64,000 bases of DNA from Cycas panzhihuaensis (Eukaryota > Cycadophyta): assembly GCA_023213395.1 (NCBI GenBank), contig CM041465.1, positions 129,835,741 through 129,899,740 on the forward strand. The letters are read 5' to 3'. The notes under the pieces are model-generated. The model had not been told where the DNA came from, made no database searches, and saw only the letters and a list, made by a program, of their open reading frames with translations. How positions within the stretch are numbered: position 1 is the first letter of the stretch; each line of letters begins with the position of its first letter. The translations under genes and the position numbers were made by a program. Of the stretch, positions 1 through 9,672 are shown one piece after another.

Positions 1-280
1 AATGCTCGGGAATGCATTCCGACCTCCGTGTAAATGAACTTGAATTAATAAAAGGAAGAGTTATGTGGAAATTGGTGTATGCTTGATGTTGTGATGACGA
101 TTCTTTGAAGTATGTATTGATTGCATCTTTGTGTACCATTCTGTGAATTATATATGAAATGTATGTGGAATGTATGTGAATGACCATGTTGACAGTATCC
201 TGAAACTAGACTATAGTGCTGTGTAACCTTGACAAGTGCAGCAAAGGGTATCTCGTAAGTGTAACAAGACACCCCCAGCG
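1..280. other. Unassigned sequence at window edge
   Basis: No recognisable coding or repeat structure. Gag similarity of the neighbouring minus-strand copia remnant fades near position 280, so this may be a separate insertion or a rearranged flank. The open frames here have no recognisable motifs. Confidence 0.4.
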
Positions 281-562
281 AAGTCAACACTTTGATCAAC
301 AACATTATCAAGTCATATGAATGAAAGATAAAGCTATTTCATCCTTAGCTTCCCATGCAGCAACTAAAGCAGAATCAAGTCGGATTATGATAGTTCTATC
401 TGTTGGATTTTTAGTGGGTACATGTTTTTTAATTCTTTCTGATACATAAGCTCAAAGTTCATTCGTAATAAACAAATTCTTTGCTTGTTTCTTCTATTCT
501 TGAAAATTACCTTGGCCATTTAATTTAATGTGGTTTGCATTAAGCATGTTGATAGTCGCCAT
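281..562 (-). pseudogene. Cop1 gag N-terminal fragment (Ty1/copia)
   Basis: Read on the minus strand from the ATG at 562, this gives the start of a copia Gag (Met-Ala-Thr-Ile-Asn-Met-Leu-Asn) that matches the gag starts of CopB, CopC and CopE in this window. Further on it has the shared stretch AAWEAKDEIAL. An in-frame stop replaces the usual Trp after the NFQE stretch, and a frameshift follows near 300. Similarity ends near 280, so zinc knuckle, protease and pol are absent. It belongs to the element whose LTR is at 8617-9147; leader sequence continues upstream (563 onward). Dead remnant. Confidence 0.75.
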
Positions 563-2171
563 TATGTTAAAATTGTTTAAAAAATACTCATGTAACTAAA
601 GAAATGACTTAGAAACTCAAAGCTTTCACCACTCACAAATACACCGACAATCCTAATCTTACAAGAAAGATCCAGCAACTGAAGATAGTAGTTTGAAAAG
701 CGGAGGGGTAGGTAAGGAGTTGGTCCAACCCTAATCTTTCAAGTAGATCTAATAGTTGGCCAAGGTCAAGTTTTGGAACAAGCGAGGTTGGGTTGATTTG
801 CATGGATGTACCATGCTTTCCTTGGAGTTTACATCTCCGATAACACACTTTTCAAACCTCCTTTCCTTCAAATGAGCCTCAATTGTTGTGCATTAACTAT
901 ACGGTCAGTTGGTCCCCTAGGGAATGCACCAATCTTGAGATATTAGATGCAAGGTTTTAACCTTTTTCGGGTCTCTGCTACATGAATTTTAAACAATTTT
1001 TTAAGTATTTTAATGCATTAAAATAAAATGCTTATGAGATGATGATGTTGCTGCCTTGAAACTGCTTGAAACTTGATACAAAATGCTTGCAAATTAGGCT
1101 ACTTGAGTGCTTGAAAGAAGTGTTAAACAAAGAGCACTAAAAGCTTGAAAAAAAATCCTTGAAATGTCAAATGAAGGATTGTTGCTTGCTTTTAGTTCTT
1201 GGAGTGGTTCCTTCTTTAAGTGCAAAATTGATCATTTAAAGCACAATTTTATCACTTCATGCTAAATCATACACCACCAAGAAAACGTTGGAACTTTGAA
1301 ATAGTTTTAATATGCACTAAGAAATTGATTTTTTGTATTAAAAAAAAAAAAATTTTAGTCTATATATTGACTTGGACTAAAAAGGTCAATACGTAGGGAG
1401 TCTTTAAAACCCTTTAGAATGTGAAATTTTCACAAAACGTATATAACACTCTTTAAATCAACGATTTTTGAGTTAAGAAAAACATATGCAAATTTTTTTA
1501 TGTGTTAAACTCGAAAAAATAAAAAGGACATTTGGCTTACAAAGTGATTAAATATCATTAAAAAAAGCATTAAATAAATAGACTTTAGAAAATAAGGATT
1601 ATTAAAGGTAGAATATTCGTTAGGCATATACCAAATGATATAACCTAATGTTATACCTCCTATGTTAAAAAGCATATTATTCCATTGATGAACATAGTGC
1701 TTGGTGGCAGTGACAATTGTGGCAAAATCTAATAGGACGATCAAAGAGTACCCCAATCAGGGTGTAGATCTTCCAAAGGATGACACCTAAGGTAAATGAT
1801 CCTGTGTTTTCGAACGAGGAGTCACTAGCAATGAAGATCGTCACAAGAAGGCAACGCAGGTCTGTGCGGAAGTTGAAGTACATTGCTAAAGATAGATGCA
1901 CAAACAACAAAGCTAGGTGTTGACGTAGATTAAAAACATGGATGTCGTAGGAGCCCCATAGTGGGCGCTAGACTTTACATGAGTCTCCAAATAATAGAGA
2001 TCGTCGTAGGTATTCAATGGGAGCTCGCTAGAGTCAATGGAAAGACGTGGGTCATATCTCAGTCACGAGTGTACAAACAAATGCACCAGCAGAGATGCGT
2101 GGGTCTAGAGAAGTATTCTCAACAGGGATTAACACTATAGAATTATCCATGGGACAGAATACTACACACTG
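563..2171 (-). mobile_element. Cop1 untranslated leader, gag-proximal part
   Basis: The gag-proximal 400 bases are clearly homologous to the leaders of CopA (about 12660-13092), CopB (about 26820-27230) and CopC (about 44300-44700). The rest is AT-rich and non-coding. The leader resumes at 8216 beyond Gyp1 and reaches a PBS and LTR at 8603-9147. The summed leader is about 2.0 kb, close to 2.4 kb in CopA and 2.0 kb in CopB, which supports one split element. Hydrophobic minus-strand frames at 1505-1910 lie here, but I recognise no protein in them. Confidence 0.65.
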
Positions 2172-2625
2172 TGTAACAACCCTAAATATTCATACTGGCC
2201 GACCTCCAACAAAGCAGGAAAGCTGGCCTCAAAAGTAAGATTAAATATAATATTTTATATATACTTTCTGGCCAGCTTCACATGCCAATTATGCCCGACT
2301 TCCATCATGACTAAATGAGTGCCTATTTAAAGAGGAACTTGGGTGACTTTAAGGCATCATTTCAGAAGTAGTGTTGGCTACCATAATTTCGGCTTTAAGA
2401 GTTACAATTATTGTGGAGAGAACCTCGCCTTGAAGAGGAGAATTGCCATAAGCAATATCTCTGTAAGTTGTATTTAATATTTGTTCAATATTATCATATA
2501 TTTCGGGTAGTTAGGAATAGTATATCTTGTTTATTTATACCTAGATTAGTAGAAGGCAAATATATTGCACATATTTGCTCTGTTTTGTCATTTCCTTCCT
2601 AAGAAATCCATTCATCGTCGCTACA
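2172..2625 (+). repeat. Gyp1 5' LTR
   Basis: Begins TGTAACAACCC and ends GCTACA, directly before the PBS. A TATA-like TATTTAAAG lies at 2324-2332. The first 140 bases hold three versions of the GGCCGACTTC motif. A CCTCGCCTTGAAGAGG block lies near 2424-2439. Confidence 0.9.
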
Positions 2626-2627
2626 AG

Positions 2628-2639
2628 TGGTATCAGAGC
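2628..2639 (+). other. Gyp1 primer-binding site
   Basis: TGGTATCAGAGC, the complement of the 3' end of plant initiator Met-tRNA, two bases after the LTR. Confidence 0.9.
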
Positions 2640-2664
2640 TTCATTTCAAAGTGAAATTTGGAAG

Positions 2665-3820
2665 ATGAGTAGAAAAATTAGGAGCCAAATTCCCCCACCC
2701 CTCCACTCCAAGGACAGAACTCAGATCAGGTAAAAGTCTCACAAGAAAAAAAATGGGGAACCAGGGCTAGGGTTAGTCAGAAGTAACAGATGCAAAATTG
2801 GGGAAATTAAACATAAGTATAGAACATCTCTTTACGTAAATAGAAAACTGGATGAGATCCTTCTGAGAAAAGCCAAAGTTCAATAGAGCAGAAATGGTTA
2901 TAGAAGAAGTAGAAGCATCTGGTATAACAAGATTAGCAGAATATGAAGATGCAAGGGAAGAATCGAACAACCAAGAGAATCAAAGAAAATATAAGAGGGT
3001 TATATACGAAAGGTGAAACCAAAGAAATGAACAATCGGACCACGGCCTTAAAGGAACCAAGTTCTCATTAGAGATATTCGATCCGGATAAGATCTAGAGA
3101 TATTAGAAATTGGTTACTATAAATCGAAACATATTTCTAGGTGTATGGATTGTCTGATAGAGAAAAAGGATCGGTAACATCTCTCCATCTATACAGAAGG
3201 GCATTGAAATGGTTCTATTGGTGGTAGAAGACCAACATGTGTATTTATGAATCATGGGAATACCTAAAGTTAGGTCTAATTAGCCAGTATGAAGATTCTT
3301 GGAACACAAACTATTTTGCCCAATTAACACAATTATAGCAAAATGAGTCAGTACAAGAATATGTAAAGCAGTTCTAGAGTTTCCAATGCTTAGTTTCAGA
3401 AGAGATACCAGTAGAATGCATTATGGAAACTTACATTGGTGGTCTAAAGGGACAAATCAAATACCGCATCAAATCAACGAGTCTTGCAAATATCTAAGAA
3501 GCAATTAAAATAGCTAAAAATATCAAAGCAGAGTAAAGGGAAAGGCGACCCACTTATACTTGCAAGAATGAGCCAAATACATACCAGTATCAAGGGTCAA
3601 ACCCAAACTGGACTAGATCGGGTACAAAAGTAGATCCTCCGTTGGTGGTAAGAAGTGCAACTGAAACTAGCAGGACAACAAAAGAGGAACACCTCAAAAA
3701 GGGAACATGTTTTAAATGTGGAGGGAAATGGAATAGAGAGCATCGGTGTCCGACGAAGGTGGTGTTTATGATTAACAATGAGAATATAGAAATCCTGGAA
3801 GAAGAAGGGGAAGAGTAGAA
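2665..3820 (+). pseudogene. Gyp1 gag remnant
   Basis: The region from the ATG at 2665 reads as a broken gypsy Gag: fragments matching the Retrotrans_gag fold, then a zinc finger near 3708-3750 (CFKCGGKWNREHRC). The Cys-Cys...His-Cys spacing of that finger is typical of plant chromoviruses. Stops and frameshifts are scattered throughout. The capsid part is homologous to that of Gyp2 (16500-16900) and Gyp3 (53460-53900). It would have made the structural protein that packages element RNA; it is not functional now. Confidence 0.75.
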
Positions 3821-3841
3821 TCAGGAAAGGAAGCTAAGGTA

Positions 3842-4522
3842 GATGAACTTGTGGAAGTAGATACGGAAAATGTGCAGATCTCCTTACAAGCTATTATCGG
3901 GCAACACGTCACTCCTCAGACCCTCAAATTTCAAGGGATGATCAAAGGAGCTTCAGTGTCAATTCTAGTGGACAAGGGTTGCACACATAATTTTATTAAG
4001 AAGGCCATGCCAGAGAAATTAGGATTAAGAATACAACCATTAAATGCTTTTCAAGTTTTCATTACGAATGGAAAAACTACTCCTTGTGGAGGATACTACA
4101 AGCCAACGAATTTGCAAATCAATGATTATTCAGTAACAATATGCATGTTTGCTATGTCGATAGGAGGAATGGATGCAATTCTAGGCATTAAATGGTTACA
4201 AACCTTGGGGAATGTAGTTACCAACTACATGAATCAATTCATGTATTTTCATCAAAAGGGATGCAAATATAAATTACAAGCATCCTCCACATTGTCTGTA
4301 CAACTGGTATCATCACACCGGATGGAGAAAATATTAAAGAAAAATCCGACAACGTACATACTAACATGTTACAAGATAGCAGTAAAAGTTGTACCGCCGG
4401 AAGTACAGAAGATCATAGATGAACGCAATTCAATATTTGAAGAGCCAGAAGGGCTTCCTCCAAAACGTATGTATGAACATGCCATCGAGTTAGTACCGAG
4501 AGTAGCTCCATTGAACTTCTGA
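3842..4522 (+). pseudogene. Gyp1 protease and N-terminal pol remnant
   Basis: A 223-codon open stretch from 3851 covers the retropepsin-like aspartic protease and the linker to reverse transcriptase. The protease site reads Asp-Lys-Gly (3971-3979) followed by THNFI, where Gyp3 has the canonical Asp-Ser-Gly, so the catalytic triad is altered. The flap-side ILGIKWLQTLG block is visible near 4178-4210. The frame closes at a stop just before the PYRHPYH-like block that starts RT in related copies. Protease would cleave the polyprotein; this copy is very likely dead. Confidence 0.8.
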
Positions 4523-5700
4523 CCCTACAGGCACCTGTATCACTTGAGGAAAGAAATTGAAAACATCACTCGGGAGCTCCTACTCTAAGGAACTATTGTA
4601 AATAGTACAAGTGTATTCGCATCACCAATAGTGGTAAATCCAAAAAAGGATGGATCGTATAGGATGTGCGTTGATTGTCGAGGACTAAATAAATTAATGG
4701 TAAAGAATCGTGATCTTATTCCCCAGATAGACAATTTATTAGATGAAATACGTGGAGCAAGATACTTCTCAAAAATTGACCTCTGATTTGGGTACTATCA
4801 AATCCGCATCAAGGAGGACATTTTTAAGACAGCTTTTTGCACCCACGAAGTACTATTTGAGTTCAAAGTTATGCCTTTTGGATTAACAAATGCTTTGGCA
4901 ACATCCCAAAGCACCATGAACTTAAAACTCAAACCTCTGTTGCGAAAGTTTGTGCAAGTCTTTTTTGACAATATTCTAATATATAGCAAAATATAGGAGA
5001 AGCACCTAGATCATATAAGGACAGTTCTGCTAATCTTAGAAAAAGCACAACTCTATGCAAACAAGAAGAAATATTCGATCGCGAAAGAAGAGTTAGAATA
5101 CCTAGGATATATTATCACAAGAGACCATATCAAAATTGATCCAAAGAAGGCACAAGCCATCGTCAATTGACTGACGCCAAAAATGTAACAGGGGTAAGAA
5201 GTTTCTTAGGAGCAACAGGATTCCTTCGAAAGTTCATCAAGGGATACACACATATTGCATCTTCATTGACTGATCTTATGAAAAAGGATGCATTTGGATG
5301 GAACCCGTTGGCAGAGGATGCTTTTTAAGAACTCAAAAAGGCAATGGTCACAGCACTAGTCTTAGCAATATCGGATTTCTCCCAGCCATTTATCTTAGAA
5401 TGTGATGTGCTTTAGGATTCAAAATTAGGGAGGTTCTATTACAAAAGGAGCGGGCAATAGCATATGAAAGAAGAAAGTTGAACAATAGAGAGAAATTAAA
5501 ACCAATATACGATAAAGAGATGTTGGCGATCATGCACACAATTCAACAGTGGCACTAATATTTGTTGGAAAATAAATTTATAGTCAGGACAGATCGCAAC
5601 AACTTGAAATACTTCCTAAACGTTTAACTTCAGTATTGAGTACAAAATGGGAAAAGAGAATGTCATAGTAGACGCTCTATCAAGTTTATCAGAGGAGAGC
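4523..5700 (+). pseudogene. Gyp1 reverse transcriptase and RNase H remnant
   Basis: RT blocks are readable across frames: NPKKDGSYRMCVD (about 4638), [20 protein letters not shown], then the active-site box as FFDN rather than FFDD (near 4962-4975), then KEELEYLGYI. The RNase H start (SQPFILECD, about 5380) follows but is soon interrupted, and ENVIVDAL near 5660 marks the RH-integrase junction. At least ten stops or frameshifts. The Asp-to-Asn change at the metal-binding pair would itself abolish polymerase activity. Confidence 0.8.
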
Positions 5701-6226
5701 AATGGAGAAATTTCCCTCTAGGCAATAACAATGGCTACCCCCAGTTGGACCCAAGAACTAGTCGGAGAATATAAGGCTAAGCCATTCTCACAGAAAGTAT
5801 TAGAAGACATATGGGACTAGAAGACATCGAAGTTCTAATTGCAAGGAGATCTAATTCTATGGAAAGGGAAGATATTCATTTCAACAATGTCCAAGATAAA
5901 GGAGACTCTATTAGAAGAAGCCCACTCAACACCAACAACAGGACACACATGGATAGACAAAACATATCTGAAGATAAGAAATTTTTTCTACTGGAAAGGA
6001 ATGAAAGTAGACATCCTCTGAATGGTATCAAAATGCAACACTAGTCAGCATAATAAGAGTGAATGTGTGAAATGCCCAAGTCTGTTACAACACTTACATA
6101 TCCCTCATAAAAATGGGAAGAGATTTCTATGGATTTCATCACGAGACTCCCTTGATCGGAAGGCAAGGATGCCATTTTCATAGTAGTGGATAGACTCATA
6201 AAGTATGCACACTTTAGAGGCATGCA
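5701..6226 (+). pseudogene. Gyp1 integrase, part 1
   Basis: N-terminal integrase. The His-His half of the zinc-binding domain lies in GHTWIDKTYLKIRNFFYWKG (about 5941-6000); the Cys half is damaged (Cys-Asn-Thr-Ser). A frame-shifted region then corresponds to the first catalytic Asp. The sequence stops at an insertion point; the reading resumes at 6784 after the solo LTR. The five bases ATGCA are present on both sides of the insertion. Confidence 0.75.
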
Positions 6227-6778
6227 TGTGAAAAGAGGCTAGATGGCCTCAACAGTTCCTAGATCTAGAAACTAGCATCACTCTAGTTCTAGTTGCAGAA
6301 ATATAAACAAGTATAATAAACTCAAGGCAAAGAGAAAGCAAAGAGACAAAACTTGAATGAAGGAGCAAGAGAAAATGATACCCAATATGTGGAGTTGGAA
6401 TTGGTCCAACCTCCCAAGAAGAAACAGTTTGATTAGCAAACTGATAGCATAACAATCTGACTCCAACTCTTGTGTGAGACAATGAGGAGAGGTCTCATTA
6501 TATAGAGTGAAATGAGAGACCTAAGGCCTTGGATGTTTGACAAGTGTCAAACATCCAAGATACATGCCTTGCATGTTGGACATGTGTCCTTTTGGCATCA
6601 TGTGAGCAAAAGTGCATGAGGGTCCATTTGACCCTTTAGTGACAACGTTGTGTCACTAGAAAGAATGTGGGTGTGCACTTTATCACTTAAGTGATAAGTC
6701 ACCCCTAAAGTAAAAAGTGCATATATTACATGAAAAATAAAAGTACATTAACTTAACATTTAAACATAAGGTTTAACA
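6227..6778 (-). mobile_element. Solo copia LTR inside Gyp1 integrase
   Basis: A single 552 bp LTR of the copia family found throughout this window. On the minus strand it begins TGTTAAACC and ends TTTTCACA, the same end type as CopB. No PBS, internal sequence or polypurine tract adjoins it. Perfect 5 bp target duplications ATGCA flank it (6222-6226 and 6779-6783). This is the signature of insertion followed by LTR-LTR recombination. It carries the TTATCACTTAAGTGATAA palindrome and a perfect 15 bp-arm hairpin at 6528-6559. Confidence 0.95.
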
Positions 6779-6783
6779 ATGCA

Positions 6784-7703
6784 AACTACAACAAAAGCAA
6801 ATTAGATAGCAGAAGTGTATATGAAGGAGATACATCGGTTACACTAATTTCCCAAGATCATAGTTAGTGATTGAGGCCTGAAATTCACGAGTCATTCTAG
6901 CAAGATCTATTTAAATTAGCAAGGACAAAGTTACACATGAGTACAGCTTATCATCCACAAACAGTTGGGTAGACGGAAGCGATAAACAATGCCTAGAAGG
7001 ATACCTAAGGAATTTCTCTTCAGGCAAGCAAAATCAATGGCATAAATGGCTCCACTTAGCAGAATGGTGGTACAATACAACATACCACATGGGACTCTAT
7101 GGATACAAACCTCCATCCATACTCATATGGACAAAGGTATCATAGGTACAATTAGTACGTGAACAACAGGGGCAAGTGGAATAAACAATTCAGATATTAA
7201 AAGACAATTTGGACATTGCAAAGAATAGGATGAAGCAACAAGCAGACGTAAAAAAATCAGAAAGAAGCTTCTAATAAGGGATTGGGTTTTCCTAAGATTT
7301 CAACCCTATAAGCATGCATCAATGAGATAGACAAACAAACAAAAGCTAGCTCCAAAATTCTTTGGACCATACCAAGTTAGTGAGAAAATTGGAGAAGTAG
7401 CATATCGATTAATCCTACCGCCAAGAAGTAAAATCCACAATGTCTTCCATGTATCTTGTCTAAAAAGGAAGATATAGGAGGAAATAGCCTTCCAAATGGT
7501 AGTTCCAGAATTAGACGAAGAGGGGAAAATGATTATTGAACTAAAGGTATCTTATAGATAAGGACAAGAGAGTTATGATCCATAAAAGTCAAAGAATTTC
7601 TTATAAGGTGGAAATCCCTAGGCTTAGAAGATGTAACTTAGGAGTCTGAAGCATGGATGCAACAACATCTGAATTTACCCATGTTTTGAGGAAAAAACAT
7701 GCT
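6784..7703 (+). pseudogene. Gyp1 integrase part 2 and chromodomain remnant
   Basis: Resumes integrase after the solo LTR. The KANQIAEVYMKEIHRL stretch is followed by a damaged version of the second catalytic-Asp block, then the HPQT-like block that precedes the catalytic Glu. The C-terminal [16 protein letters not shown] and [10 protein letters not shown] blocks are near 7365-7460. A chromodomain-like end (about 7500-7690) is heavily degraded but aligns in order with the better chromodomain of Gyp2. Multiple stops. The chromodomain in such elements is thought to direct insertion to heterochromatin. Confidence 0.7.
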
Positions 7704-7706
7704 TTC

Positions 7707-7719
7707 AAGGGGAGGGACT
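7707..7719 (+). other. Gyp1 polypurine tract
   Basis: AAGGGGAGGGACT immediately before the 3' LTR, the site that primes plus-strand DNA synthesis. Confidence 0.85.
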
Positions 7720-8215
7720 TGTAGCAACCCTAAATATTTAGTTTGGCTAATCTCCAATGAAGCAGGAAAGTTGACCTCAAAAGTAAGATTAAATATAATA
7801 TTTTATATATACATTCTAGCCGACTTCACATGCTAGTTTTGGCCGACTTCGAAGATAGAATTGTCAATTATTATGTCTATTTTTGGCCAACTTCCATCAT
7901 GACTAAATGAACACCTATTTAAAGAGGAAGTGGGTTGCTTTAAGGCATCATTTCAGAAGTGTTGTTGGCTGCCATAATTTCGATCTTAGAGCTGCAATTA
8001 TTGTGGAGGGAACATCGTCTCGAAGAGGAGAATTGCCATAAGCGATATCTTTGTAAGTTGTATTTAATATTTGTTCAATATTATCATATATTTCGGGTAT
8101 TTATAAATAGTATATCTTGTTTATTTATACCTAGATTAGTAGAAGGCATATATATTGCATATATTTTCTCTGTTTGGTCTTTTCCTTCCCAAGAAATCTA
8201 TCTATTGTCGTTACA
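7720..8215 (+). repeat. Gyp1 3' LTR
   Basis: Begins TGTAGCAACCC and ends GTTACA. It has five GGCCGACTTC-like motifs against three in the 5' copy, because of an extra block of about 42 bp near 7840-7885. The two LTRs are clearly diverged, pointing to an old insertion. Confidence 0.9.
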
Positions 8216-8602
8216 CAATGTGCAAAAAATGCATCCAACTCAACGAGAAAACCACCCAAATGTAGGTATAGGCTGAGTGGAGCAGGTATCTTTGAATTTG
8301 AAGTCATCAATAGAGAATATCTTGTAGTTTTTATGAGTAAATCTTGCAAAATAATTTTTATCTTGTAGAAAAATGAAGAAAACAAAGATATTTTTATATT
8401 CTTTTGCTACAATTACAAATTGAGCCTTATAAAACATTTCTAGAAATTAAATTCATTAATTTCTAGCCTGTAAAAGTACTTTTGAGAGGAAAAATACTAA
8501 GCCCAACTCTGCCTTCAATCGTCTTTGGAGAGCGAAAGTCATCACCAAGGGTTTGGTATACTTTCTTCAAGCCTGAAATTAGCAAGTACTTCTCACCAAG
8601 AA
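8216..8602 (-). mobile_element. Cop1 leader, LTR-proximal part
   Basis: Directly downstream of the PBS on the minus strand. It contains the conserved leader block (CTTGGTGATGAC, then a CGCTCTCCAAAG-like stretch, about 8515-8560) that CopA and CopB also show just after their PBS. The remainder to 8216 is AT-rich and non-coding. It continues at 2171 once Gyp1 is removed. Confidence 0.7.
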
Positions 8603-8614
8603 GCTCTAATACCA
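8603..8614 (-). other. Cop1 primer-binding site
   Basis: On the minus strand TGGTATTAGAGC, one base different from the Met-tRNA site of the other elements, next to the end of the LTR. Confidence 0.8.
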
Positions 8615-8616
8615 AA

Positions 8617-9147
8617 TGTTGAATGTGGTATAAGTTCTAATACCAGCAAGACAACCTAGGATTATATGGGGAGCATATATGCTATAAGATATTCTAATGA
8701 TTATCGTCAAATCAATAGCACTACATGAACTAGCTAAGAAGCACGCAAATACTCAAGCATAAGAAAAACATTTGTAATGGAGGAATAGGAATTATTCCTA
8801 ACCCCAAAATGACAAGATTAGCTTATATTCAAATGAGCAACATAATAATACATCACCTCTTACTACTTGGTGTACATGAAAAATGGTCTCAATATATAGA
8901 GAAGGAGGAGGAAGCTTAGGGGGCTGCATGTTTGACAAGTGTCAAACATGCACGCTATGACTTATGTGTACTTACATGTGCAAAAGTGCATGAGGGGTAC
9001 ATTGACCTTTAAGTTATAACATCGTGCTCACTAGAAAGAATATGGGTGTGTACTTCATCATATTGAGTGGGAAAATCCTTTATATAAAGTACATAACATA
9101 AACACTATAAAGTATATGACTTAACATTTAAACATAAAGGTCTAACA
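8617..9147 (-). repeat. Cop1 5' LTR (minus strand)
   Basis: Minus-strand LTR from 9147 (TGTTAGACC) to 8617 (ending TTCAACA), followed by PBS and leader. It is a diverged member of the copia LTR family of this window. The U3 hairpin at 8925-8952 has perfect 13 bp arms despite base changes from other copies. The partner 3' LTR is not in the window. Confidence 0.85.
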
Positions 9148-9325
9148 AGTACCTATTACTAATATCCTGATAACTTTTTACTCCAACATCCAATGGATTT
9201 GAAACCACTTCCAGCTGAAAGTAGACATTGAGATGCAATGATTCAAAAAACATTTGTGGTCAATTGGACACCCGTAGCAAAAGTTATGGTCGTTTGAAAT
9301 TACAATCGTATATTTTTTTGCCCTA
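9148..9325. other. Unassigned spacer left of SINE-like sequence
   Basis: Flank of Cop1. No coding frame, RNA gene or repeat recognised. Confidence 0.4.
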
Positions 9326-9508
9326 AAGACAGTGAGAGACAAGTCGGGCACTGGGGCGTACGAGTAGGTATCTACCCAACGGTGTTGGAAGTCCCAGGTT
9401 TGACCCCCACAGGGGGGTTATAGGGGAGAACTTGATGAAAGGGTGACAAACCTCTATAAATAGGGATTCGATTCCATCTGCTCAGTACTTATTGTTAAAA
9501 AAATAAGG
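9326..9508 (+). mobile_element. Candidate tRNA-derived SINE
   Basis: A GC-richer block of about 180 bp in AT-rich surroundings. GGTTTGACCCC at 9397-9407 matches the tRNA box B consensus (GGTTCGANNCC) at all but one base. A weak box A-like stretch (GTCGGGCACTGGG) lies about 50 bases upstream. The block ends in a short A-rich tail (TTGTTAAAAAAAT). I could not find convincing target duplications and the boundaries are approximate. It could be a decayed tRNA-like sequence of another kind. Confidence 0.45.
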
Positions 9509-9657
9509 ACAACGACAAACAATAGGCCGAATTTAAATTCTTTGCATTTTCACATCAAAATTTGTAGTATAACCATTTCAAATTTGTAAAACAGGCCTTG
9601 TCAACTCAAATTTACGACTATTTTCCAAAATGCTTCTATTTATACTTACGAAAATGA
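9509..9657 (-). other. AT-rich sequence adjoining Gyp4 PBS
   Basis: Lies on the internal side of the Gyp4 PBS, so it may be leader of that element. No coding similarity seen. Confidence 0.35.
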
Positions 9658-9669
9658 AGCTCTGATACC
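9658..9669 (-). other. Gyp4 primer-binding site
   Basis: GGTATCAGAGCT on the minus strand, a few bases from the LTR that starts at 9673. It shows that the LTR to its right is a 5' LTR in minus orientation. Confidence 0.75.
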
Positions 9670-9672
9670 TTT

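Larger units (their letters stand above)
2172..8215 (+). mobile_element. Gyp1: Ty3/gypsy chromovirus, complete but degenerate
   Basis: LTRs lie at 2172-2625 and 7720-8215, with a Met-tRNA-type PBS and a polypurine tract. Internal order is gag, protease, RT, RNase H, integrase, chromodomain remnant. Target duplications are CACTG (2167-2171) and CAATG (8216-8220), one mismatch. The 3' LTR is about 42 bp longer because of an extra block near 7840-7885. Many stops and frameshifts run through pol, so it is inactive. It is inserted in the leader of Cop1 and is itself interrupted by a solo LTR at 6227-6778. Its coding sequence is closest in this window to Gyp3. Confidence 0.9.

Noticed and set aside
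1505-1910. Overlapping hydrophobic minus-strand frames resembling a membrane protein
   Set aside because: They fall inside the inferred Cop1 leader, start at unremarkable places, and I recognise no transporter or other family. AT-rich sequence easily gives Phe/Ile/Leu-rich frames.
2773-2970. Short minus-strand frames across gypsy and copia coding regions as genes
   Set aside because: They are reverse-strand shadows of gag or pol sequence that reads with family motifs on the other strand.
9340-9410. A tRNA gene
   Set aside because: A good box B but no box A at the right distance and no cloverleaf; fits a SINE fragment better.
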